The translations under genes were made by a program, and so were the position numbers. The notes under the pieces were generated by a model, which was given only the letters and a program-made list of their open reading frames with translations, was not told the origin of the DNA and did not search any database. A stretch of DNA of 64,000 nt from Hormiphora californensis (Eukaryota; Ctenophora; Tentaculata; Cydippida; Pleurobrachiidae), in NCBI GenBank assembly GCA_020137815.1, contig CM035352.1, forward strand, positions 517,675-581,674, given 5' to 3'. Below, piece after piece: positions 50,324-62,300 of this stretch. The stretch's first letter is position 1; every line of letters starts with the position of its first letter.

Positions 50324-53300
50324 GGTAACCCAGTATGGAGGGACATAGTGGCGCTACTAGTTTCATGCGAGGCATACAGGTGTGCCTCACTCGCCATATT
50401 TGGGGGACCAGCACCCACTAACCACTGGCAGGTCATACAGGTAATATAAGATGATTTAACACATTTTCATACTATATGACTCTCCCACACACAGCCCAGT
50501 CCAGAGAGGGCAGTCTTTTGTGAGACAAATCATGAGGGGTATTATCTCACTCAGTGAGTCACTGTGTGGGGTTCGGGGAGACCAGGTTCGGTAGACATTG
50601 TGTTATATCAAGGGGGCGGGACCTTTACCATTTCATTTTATCATTTGTAGACGTTATCTTTTTCTCATATTACTATCGGCACCTTGACAAAATATAGTAG
50701 ATCACCGGTCCCCCAGTAGTACCCCTTTCTTTATCCTTCTAACAAGGGACACCGCCTCTCTATCTCTTTTTTTTAAACCTTCGTCATTCCTTTATAATAG
50801 CCGGCACCTTATCAGTATCATATATGCTTTCCACTGGTCACAAGTCTTCTATACTGTGCTAGTATCACCAGGAACCCCATAAACAATAGATATCGACTAT
50901 CACAGACTAGAGGTCTCTATAAAGGAAGATCTAGCGTTAGAGTTAGTCTGTGATAACTGTAAAATGAAACAATATTTTCAGTATAACAAAGCAATGATTA
51001 TTACAATTACACTTTTCAAAATGTGTTTTGAACTCTGAACATTTAACAGCATTGAACAGCCGAATATACTCCACAGTTGTCTATGCAAATAAAGAGCATA
51101 TATTATCGTAGTTTATATGGTGGACCATCCACTGTAACGCCCGTACCACTGCAGAAAGTCCATATATACGCCACTTCACTTGTCCATGATGGTCCCCTCT
51201 ATAGTATCTTCCAACTGTTCTTCACTCGCTGGTATCCTCCTGCCTCTTCTTCCACCACTTTACAACGTAGTCAGCAACTTTTCGGTAGATGGTACTGTAG
51301 AATATGGGGTTCAGGAGACTGTTACTGGGTAGCACCACTAAACTGAAGACCTCCTGGACAATGGCGCTCGGAGCGGTAGGGTTGATCCAAGTATAGTAGA
51401 TGAGGGTGAGAACGTAGGACATCCACACCACGAGCTGACTTCCGATCAGAAGAGATACTTTGAGGGCCAACTTCTTGACATTGTCAGACGAGGCCGCTGC
51501 AGCTCCTGCCTGAGTGCTGGTCTTGTGACTTGCCACCACGATGGAGATGTAGAATACAGAGAGAAGTACAATGAGAACCATAACAACCACACAGTACCCT
51601 ACCTTGTATGAGAGATAGGATGCCTGGTTTTTGAAGACGTTAGCAACGCACAGTGGGCTGTTTCCATAGTAACCAATATCCACATAATCGAAGATAGACG
51701 GCTCCGAAGTGATTTTTTGTAGGTCCTCAAGCACAGTCTCGATACCTTGTTTACCAGGAGTGCTGTTGTACATCAGAGAATGCATCCGCTCTAGATGGTC
51801 CTGGTCGAACTTCTTCAGAAAGGGGTTGTCAATCGCCGATATGATAATACTTGTCCGGAAGAACTGTTGAACTTGCCAAAGTGGGATAATGGGAACTAGG
51901 GCGTGAGCCAGGTTAAAAATACCAGTGACTATGGTGCCACTCCATATCACCCGCATCGAGATGTCCTTTACCAGATCCAGACAATTCAGAAACCTAACGA
52001 AGCTCATGGCGGTTATCAGAAAGAAAGAGCCATGGCTAGAAACAGAGAAGAGACACCCGAGTAGGGCACACATTATACCGGACCTCCATCTTTGATCCAA
52101 CTGGCAGTAGTCGTCTTTCGTTCGAAGGATGAAGGCAGCTGAAACCAGCAAGACGAGATACAGACCCATGAGAAGGTCATAAAACGCGATCTGCATCCGA
52201 AAAATCCGATCTATTTTGCTGCACTTACTTTCGGGGGACTCCTTGAAAGTTGTGTACCCTATTTGCATGTTTAAGAGCATTATCGCCAGTCCTCCGAACA
52301 TGGCAAATCCAGCAAGGATGTTATTCCGGATCATAAACTCACTGTTACCCAGAGCACCCACCTTACACCCAGTACACTCATCCATGCCGTTCTTGCAGTC
52401 CCGGACACCATCACAAACCATATCCTCATCTATCCATGCCATGTCTTCTGGAGTGGTGCTGCAATAAAATCTCCCTGGACAAAACATCTCGTCATTTCCA
52501 CTTGAACAGTCCATCGTACCATCACAGATTCTTTGTCCACCCTCAATGATTTCGTCCAACAACTTGCTATTGTCACATTGAAATACAAGGTAAAGCACCA
52601 AATGCTCGTTCACAGATGACATTTTTATACGGCTACATAGATTTTTCGACCACTCATTCCCTCCTTCCGGCTGGTTGAACTCTTCAACCAGTATTCGGAG
52701 ACATTCTTGCTTCTCTGGATATCGGTTGAACCGTGTGGCAGTAGTAGATACTTCGTGAAGATTGTCGTAGGAATCGTCCAGTATATCCCCGACCGTTTTG
52801 GGTGGGTGAGTTATAACCTGCTCTGCAGCTGTAGTACTGCTGCAGTTCGCCTCTTCAGCATCAAATCCAACACACTGTAAATACTGGAAGGCCTCCTGGG
52901 AGTTGCAAGCTTCTTTCTTGGAAAGGCAAGTACTGAAGGACTTATCCTGGAGGCAGGTTATTTGCACAGTATCACTGCTGCACAGACACTCGTCCATGCC
53001 TCCCTCGCAGTCCGCGTGTCCATCACACACCTGGCTAAAGGGTATGCAGCCACGGGGACCTCTAGGACAGTAGAACACGTTCTCATCGCTACAATCACAC
53101 TCGTCAGTGTGGCAGGCACTTTTACCCGAACAACTTATCTTGTCATAGACAAGAAGTATGGTACATGTCAGGGACGTGTTCTTCATCGACAAGTCTTGGC
53201 CTATGGAACCAACTAGCTCTCCTCTATGGCCCTTAGACCATACATTTCCCATCTTTCTTTTGGTGACTGCTAGTAAATCAAAGGTCATGGTACAGGTATA

Positions 53301-56300
53301 GTTAAAGTAGAAATGTGGGTCGATCGTTAAGTTCTGAATCTGCCACCTACCATTTCTATTGTGGTATTTGAGCTGCACATCAGCTGCCAAGTGACACGCC
53401 CTCTCGTCTTCTTTCGCCTGTCCTTGGTATACTTGGTCAGATACCTCAGTGAGGGAAGTTACAACATTGGTGGCGTTACTCTGAGCTGTAGCCACCAGTA
53501 GAAGAACCAAAAGTAGAAGAACAATGTAGCGAGATGTTAACATGGTAACCATGGTAACCGTGGTAACTCCTCTCCTTTGTGATATACTTCTGTCCTAGAA
53601 ATACTGGAGCAGCTAGCTGTTAGGTATTTAAATTTAAATTGATAATTAATCCTCAACTAGTGAGAAGTGTGTGCCAGTTTCGAGGTCACGTCTATCATGA
53701 TATTGCACAGTGGCCTTTTTCATGGGAGTAGGTGGTCATTAAGGAAAAATTTTTTATGAGCTTATCTGGTAGCTTTTCGAGCGTAGAATCCAATGCACCC
53801 CAACTCATGCCTTGATTTTTTGAGGAAAGTGGTGTTTTTCCAAAAAGAAGGGTTACTGAAAAATTTTCGAAAAAATTTTTTTGAACTTATCTGGTAGCTT
53901 TTTTGACGTAGAATCCAATGCACCCCTCACTCATGCCTTGATTTTTTGAGGAAAGTGGTGTTTTATCGGTTTTAAGTCTTTTTAGGCTTCTTTGACAACC
54001 ATACTTAAAATTGGGACCCACAAAAATTTAAATGTGGTTGATAGTAAGAAATAGAACAAATTTATATCTCAGTCAAAAAATTTTTTTCAAACTTCATCCA
54101 GGGCGTTTTTATGGTAAAAAAACGAAGAAAACTTGATTTTTCGACCATAATATACAATAGTACGCACTTGAAACCTTTTTTATCTGAAAGGCCAGACAAT
54201 TTCCTATCTTTTGGTCTATGGGGCATCGATGAGGTTCGATGAGGAGGCTGGGGAGAACGCGTTAAAGAAGGCGTGTATGTATAAGACGAAAAAACGCGTT
54301 TTCACCGTTTTCCTTCAATACTAGAGTCATAATTCTATCGGCAATCGATTCTATGTGTAAAATAACGTCGGGAAACGAGTTTAGTTAGGTCTCAAAATTT
54401 TAAATGATCGTTTTTTTAAAGTAACCATACATGCCTTCTTTAACGCTTTCTCCCCAGCCTCCTCATCGAACCTCATCGATGTCCTATAGACCAAAAGATA
54501 GGAAATTGTCTGGCCTTTCAGATAAAAAAGGTTTCAAGTGCGTACTATTGTATATTATGGTCGAAAAATCAAGTTTTCTTCGTTATTTGACCATAAAAAC
54601 GCCCTGGATGAAGTTTGAAAAAAAAATTTCTGATTGAGATATAAATTTGTTCGATTTCTTACTATGTATCAACCACATTTGAATTGTTATGGATCCCCAT
54701 TTCACCTGCTCCAGCTAAATTTTAAGTATGGTTGTCAAAGAAGCCTAAAAAGACTAAAAACTGAAAAAACACCACTTTCCTCAAAAAATCAAGGCATGAG
54801 TGAGGGGTGCATTGGATTCTACGTCAAAAAAGCTACAAGATAAGCTCAAAAAATTTGTTTCGAAAATTTTTCAATTACCCTTCTTTTTGGAAAAACACCA
54901 CTTTCCTCAAAAAATCAAGGCATGAGTGAGGGGTGCATTGGATTCTACGTCAAAAAAGCTACCAGATAAGCTCATAAAATTTTTCGAAAATTTTTCAGTA
55001 ACCCTTCTTTTTGGAAAAACACCACTTTCCTCAAAAAATTAAGGCATGAGTGAGGGGTGCATTGGATTCTACGCTCGAAAAGCTACCAGATAGGTGCAGA
55101 AAAAATTTTTCGTAAAATTCTTAGTGACCACCAAAAGACCACTGTGTATTGTCTAGTCTACAAATATAAAAATCTAGTTTGTTACTTAGCTAGAAACATA
55201 ACCACACTGGTTATTAACCAGTAGAGTGCCGATCAGAGGTCTCAACTCACCGCCTTTTATTCAACGCAGTACGTGACACAAAATATTGAAAGTTGCATTG
55301 ATTTCTCAACGAGTCAACGACTGATTTGAAAATTTTATCGCATTTATCGCTCTACTTTACTTCAATTCGATCTTTTGTTAAGAATTGAATTCGTTATCTG
55401 TTATTAACAAAAATGGTTGAATTGAGGTAGAGGGTGTTGCTCGAATATTAATTTGCAACCCCCCCCCCCCCTCCTAGTAAGGCCTGACCGGCGCCTTTCT
55501 CAAATTATCTTTTCAAATACATATAGTTTGATTATTGAAATAGATATGTTGAGAGCTGTGTGCTGCTGGTGCTACACTGATTTATGTAAAATTATGTGCT
55601 ATAACACCCGAATAGTATAACATATAATTATATAAATGGGGTTTTAACAAATATATTGGCCAAACTGGCGAAACACTTATTCGAGGACGCTTCACCTTTC
55701 AGTACCTCTATACATATAGTATACTCCCCCTCCTTTAGAACGGGCGATGAGAGAAAGAAGAATAATTCATTATTCTTCTTTCTCTCACCGCTGGAGGGGG
55801 AGTATAGTCCTTGTCTAAGAGTACCTATGAATTGGCATTAGCCACGTAATGAGGCCTTACCGCCCCATGGGCTGTGGGCAATGTGAGTGTGATCATTGAT
55901 CTTTAGAGAGTGAACCATTCTCAGTAAATTGGTGTTAGAAAGTCTTCCTGGTCATGCTGAACTTTGCCTAGCTAGACTGTATGTAAAGGAGGGTTATAAC
56001 ATGCTGAACTATAGTCCCTTACAAGCTCCCCTCTATATCGCACGAATCTCAATATTATATGAAAGATGTGATCAACATTGAACACAATTTCAAGTTGCCA
56101 GCCCAACAACCAACCTATATCACCTCATGATTTGTTGAGTAACAACTAATGATTTGTTGAGTAACAACTAATGATTTGTTGACTAACAACTAATGATTAC
56201 ATAATATTCAGACCTTATGCACAGCTCAATACAAACGTGATATAATACACAGAGATACAAGATATTAAATATATAATGACACCCTAACAAGATAAAGAAA

Positions 56301-59300
56301 CTAATTACCCCGAACTAAATACCCTTTTATGTATGTTTTTTTTAAATCTCTAAATGTTGTGCTGTGGGGAGGGGGGGGGGTGGTCACAATAAATTAAGCA
56401 GATTGTCCAGCACTCAACGAAAGGTAATGAAATAAGTAGTTAGGAGCGAAAATTGCCCCAGACTGAAGATATTGCCGCAGCCCCAGCCGCAGAAATATTT
56501 ATATAGAACCCTTTTAGCACGCATAAAACGGAAAACGGAAACGTTGGAAAAGCATAACTCGAGAAAACAATAAAAATGAAACTATTTATTAATAGCGCAC
56601 CGACCGGGTGCATGTCAAGCATTAGCTGTTTGCATACTCACCTGGCTCCTTGGTTACGAAGTCACCCCTATTATTGCATATAGGTGAGCTAGCGCAGAGG
56701 GGGAATTTCATTACCATCCTGGCTCCGCCGGATGGCCCTTTTTCTTGCCCTTTTGAAGCCTTTTTTTACTGTTGCCATTTCAGCTGTATCGGTAACCATC
56801 AAGACTAAATCGCTAAAATGCATTCCAAAATATTCACAAACTTCCAAAAAACTGAAATTCAGCTTTACAGCTTTAGACGGTGCTGTATTAACTTTTACTT
56901 AGTAGGGGACACTATACTACGTGCAAATATGTAGCACAATATCACTAGTTTGGGGTGACAACTTCAAAAATTCATGTAACGAAATTACCTCTCTCTTTAG
57001 AGTCCTTCATAGGGCGTGCTACACGGTAGTAGTAGTAGTAGTAGTGCTACACGGCAAGGGATGGGTATATTAGGTTGACATTAAGATACCTAAAACTTTT
57101 CGTCTATCGTATACGTACGATCGTACTTTTTTATCACTGTTGTTTGTGGGGAGTGGGTCCTCAGGAGAACTCTTGTATTTGTACTTTTTTATCATTAATT
57201 TTAAGCGTTTTTTTAGATTTTTTTGTCGTCTAGATCTTGGTTGCGCTGGATTGGTCTTAATAAGACCTTTCCAATGCTACCAAAGTGTCCCCTAGTACTA
57301 TTGTTAGTTTGAGTCGCTTGACACTGTTTCCGTGCTCCGCAAGAAAGTATGAACAATTCAATTGTTAATTAGTAGGCTACTACATATAAAATCGGTCGGT
57401 TTGTGTATAATCCTTCCATTTGTTCTATTACACTAACCAGATCTCCATTTCAGACGTTATCCCGGCACGGTGTGTATGTTGTGACGGAGGACGGTAGCGG
57501 GGTGGTCCAGACTGCTCTCCTAACCGCCAGCCCCTTTCATATGGAGAGTCATAGTGCCCTCATTGATGGATTAATGCAGGCATACTCGGGGTATCTAGTG
57601 ACCATTCCCCGAGTTGTAGCGGTAGTCAAGTGAGTTAATTGGGTATTGTTTCGTAGAGAGAGAGAATCAATTGTAATGGCACGGATAGGTAATAAGGGAC
57701 CATCCCGTAGCATATTTAACAGTATTATTATCCCAACTAGAAAGATTGGCTCGTTCAATGCCTCCCAAGAGTTGCCATATGACCTGGAGGATTCTCTTTT
57801 ACTGTGGATCAACAAGGTATAAGTAATCAAATAACTGGTGTTAATAGTCACGGAGTCTCTATTCGTTCATATCATTACATGTCAACTAATTAATCATGAG
57901 ACTCATATCGAAGAACATATTTCCCAGTTTCAATTGATTTTAGTTAAAGTAAGAGTGGCGTGCCGTGTTTTCTCACAAAACTTAGTGGATGAACGGGGAG
58001 TACCACCAGGACCATTGGTACGGTATCGAAAATTTCCAATTCTGTCTCGTTCATTAGTTATGACGTAATATGTTCATTATTTAAACTTTTTTAAAATTGC
58101 TCTTCAGAAAAATCCGTGCATTGTGGATTGAAATGGATGCTTGCATCGTGTTCAGCGTCAAAAAATAGCCGGGGTACCAAATTTTGGTGTCTCTACCTTG
58201 TCTGTGACGCGAGATATCGACAATTATCAAAAACGACCAAAGTGAGAGAAAGAGAGTTTGTTACAAGTGGGTGGCGCGCACAAACAACTAGCACCCAAAG
58301 ATAACAAACTCTCTCTCACCCATTTTGGTTGTTTTTTATATTTGTCAATATCTCGCGTCACAGACAAGGTAGAGACACCAAAATTTGGTACCCCGGCTAT
58401 TTTTTGACGCTGAACACGATGCAAGCATCCATTTCAATCCACAATGCACAGATTTTTCTGTAGAGCAATTTTATAAAAGTTGAAAAAATGAACATATTAC
58501 GTCATAACTAATGAACGAGACAGAATTGGAAATTTTCGATACCGTACCAATGGTCCTGGTGGTACTCCCCGTTCATCCACTAAGTTTTGTGAGAAAACAC
58601 GGCGCGCCACTCTTACTTTAAACCACGTGTTACGATTTTAGGCTTGTTCAACTGTAAAAAAGCGGCTAAAAGACGCGGTTACGGTGAAAAGGGAGAGTCT
58701 GAAACTAGGTCTCATACACCCGACTAGTACGCTTGTACCACCTAATCTGCCACGTAAGTCAAATATGCTATTAGATTTGGAAAACAACTGCGTCCTATCT
58801 TGCCAAACATATCACTAAATCCCCCCCCCCCCCCAGATATGGAGGATCTTATCCAGGATATATCTGATGGACAGTGTTTAGGAGTGCTACTACATTACTT
58901 TCTAAATGCAGATCTACCGCTTGATGGTAGGATATAACCACGTTAACCTGAATAAGATGGTTAGAAAGTATAGTTCAACTGATGTTGGTTTTTATGGAGG
59001 TGGTATGGTTGGATGATTATCTTAATCAATTTCAATCCCCGGCAGTACCACCAACATTATTTATCTCCCCCCTTGCAGCGCTCAAGTTCGGTACATCCCT
59101 CTCACAAGCCGATAAGGCCTCTAATCTGGCTGCAGTTCGATTTACCGTTTCAACTGCACTTGGTCCAGAGTGGTTCCCACTTACTGTTGAAATGATCCTT
59201 AATCCTAGCTTCTGTACTAGACCAAATGTGATCACATTTATCAGTGAACTCTTCTGGAAACTAGAGGTTTGTAGCTTCTGTACTAGACCAAATGTGATCA

Positions 59301-62300
59301 CATTTATCAGTGAACTCTTCTGGAAACTAGAGGTTTGTAGCTTCTGTACTAGACCAAATGTGATCACATTTATCAGTGAACTCTTCTGGAAACTAGAGGT
59401 TTGTTGAAATGATCCTTAATCCTAGCTTCTGTACTAGACCAAATGTGATCACATTTATCAGTGAACTCTTCTGGAAACTAGAGGTTTGTAGCTTCTGTAC
59501 TAGACCAAATGTGATCACATTTATCAGTGAACTCTTCTGGAAACTAGAGGTTTGTAGTATTCAGTTCCAGTTCTTTTTTTCTTTCTCCCTGTTGCCAATA
59601 ACACTAATTGATAGCCCTGGTTTGATCTAATATGTACACATACTGTTACCAACCCCCATTCGGTCATCACAACCCCTTTTCTGTCGCAGTTGAAGGGAGC
59701 TAGTCGGTGTGAGATGAGTACTGAGAGGTGGATGAAGCAAGATCAACCCGATATGAACTGTGCCGCAGCTGCCAATGAGATATCTCTGCAACTGGAGAAG
59801 AGTCCTGGATTGATCGGGGTGTCACATGTTAAGAAGGTGGAAGATGATGTCAGCTCAGATGAGGATCACATCTCCCCTCCTGTTCCCTCTGCTCCCCCAT
59901 CACCTTACACGTATGTGTGGCTCACACTGTGAGGTAGTTGGTCAAATAAGGATATGTTGACTACTACCTAACAGACCCTGCAGTGAATAGTTTTTGAATT
60001 CCTTCTGTTTTGAGTACATAGTTTGTTAAAAAAACATGAATAGTTCATCACTAAAGAACTAAATTTCACCCTGCAGGCCAGCCCAGATCCCGGAAGTTCT
60101 CCCCCGGGAGTTGCTAATCTCCCCTCCCTCCCGGCCTGGATCCGTCTCACCTGATCCAGTCCCTGATAACCCAGATATTCAGACAACCAAGTATTTTGAT
60201 GTTGGAGCTCCCTCCCCCGTCGTGTCCTCTGTTCTAACAGCCGAGTCAAACAAGTCTCAGAGTTTGGGAAGTCTGAGCGGGAAAATTGAAACAGGTAGAA
60301 CTTTAGACACAATATTTTATTACCCCAGTTCATACATTAAATAGTATGATTGTGATGTCGGTGTAATTTGTACAGATTTAATGAGCCCATTATCTCCTAG
60401 TTACAGATCCAGTTGAGGATCCTCTAGCTGCTAAGGTGGCCCAGAATGATGGGGTGGTTGGTCCCACAATGGCGGGGATACAACTTCTACACAGTCAAAC
60501 TGAACCTGAAAATTCGAGGTAAATTGTGGGTCAGTTTGCACCACCTTCCCCATGCAACCAACAAAACGTTGGGGTAGTCCTTTATAGAGCGCCTCCTAAT
60601 TTATATATACAACATCCTTTCAGTGAGGAAGAATCGGCTAGTTCAAGTTCTGGTGATGAAGAGCAGCAGGAGCCAGTACCCCGGCCAACAACAGCCCCAG
60701 TTGTAGCTGAGAGTAGTCCCACTAAGAAACCATTGCTGAAGGAGTACACAGACCTGCCCAGGACCAAAAGTGGGGAGGAGGTTGTGGATGAGATGAAGAC
60801 TGCGGAGGAGGAAAAGAGAGAGTTTTTCCTGAGTATCGCTCGATGGGTAAGTTCCCTTCTCTCTCCCCTGCCTGACAACCACCCCTATCATGGTGGTATA
60901 TTCATGTCAAACGACCCCATGATTGTTTTATTCCCCCTCCACACATGTTGATGTTGATCCCCGAATTCTAGCTAACAGGTTCACACCATGTCTCCCAACT
61001 AGGTGGATACAGTAGAGCAGGAGAAGCCCTCGCCCCCACCCATGACAGAACCTGACAACTTAACGGCCAACATATCTCGAACCATTGCCACTCATTTCAA
61101 TAAAACCACCCCTGCTGTTGTGGTAGGTTGTGTGCTGTTTGTACAATTACATATTTGGCGCATGGTACTTTATACGCCATACGTCATAGGGGTGAAACTT
61201 GACAAGGTCGACTTTATATCTCTGTCAGGGTGCTAGCTATACAATAAGCAAGTCGGGAGATCGAAGTGTTGCTGAAACTAGGGGATTACCAGTTATTGAT
61301 GTTCCAGTCACCCCTGCACCCGCACCACCACAGAAAATACAGGTAACTACAGGTGCTGCATGAAGTGTACCAGCTACATCACTAACAAACGCGAAGACGG
61401 TTCATTGAAAGGTAGTACTGGTGTGTGTGTAACACACAGAACTGGTACAGCTATCCCCCCCCCTCTCAGGAAGATTACATGATGACAGTACAGGCCAGGG
61501 ACGAGGCAGTGAGAATGAAAAAGGAGGAGGAGGAGCGACAGGTTAGTTATACCAGGGTGGTATATCGGCATTCAATTTACCTTACTATTACTCAGTTTAT
61601 TATATCGACGAGATGTGTATTTTCTCGCGGAATATGTATCACTGACACTCCCATCAGAAAAGAGAAGAGTTGGATAGGAAGAGACAGCTGGAAGAGAAGG
61701 CGGCAGAGGAGAGGAGGTTACTAGATGAGCTAAGTGACACATCTAGCAAGGGAAGGAAGGGAAAGAAGGGGAAGAAGGGAGGAGGTCCCAAGGAGGGGAA
61801 GACATTCCCTCGGCGACCAGGCAGTGTCACATCAAATAGTTCTGCTGGGTAAGTGAGGATGATGTTTGTAACTCATCAAATAGTTCTGCTGGGTAAGTGA
61901 GGATGATGTTTGTAACTCCCAGGCTTGAAGTGCTTGACAACTTATCATCATCAGTTCTACAACAATACAGAGCTCTATCACATCTTCCCGCTCAGTTCAG
62001 CAAGAGGGAGCGTCAAGGGAGGTAAATCAGCCCCTACCAAGGGCGGCACCAAGGGTGGGAAGGGTAAAGGAGGGAAAGGGAAATCCAAGGATGATATCTC
62101 TGTGAAGAGTGAGAAGACAGCTAGGGGTAAAGGAGCCAAAGCTGCTTCAACTGATAAAAGGAGGGTGAAATCAGCTCGACGAGCAGGAAAGAGTGTTTCA
62201 TTTGTTGATGAACAGAATGGGCAGTTGACCCCTACTACAGAGGTATCCCCTGCTACCGATACAGGACCTACTGAGGATCCTATACAACCACCAGCGGTAA

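Larger units (their letters stand above)
55150..57453. other. Remainder of CAMSAP intron 1
   Basis: Apart from the hairpin, a short ACTAATGATTTGTTGAGTAA triplication near 56126-56195, the small antisense frame and the MITE listed separately, I see no coding sequence here. Confidence 0.5.

Noticed and set aside
53706-53760. Full V(D)J recombination signal (heptamer, 12/23 spacer, nonamer)
   Set aside because: Only the heptamer is present; no ACAAAAACC-like nonamer at either spacing.
59032-59367. Antisense frame of 111 codons
   Set aside because: Shadow of CAMSAP exon 6 and its repeats.
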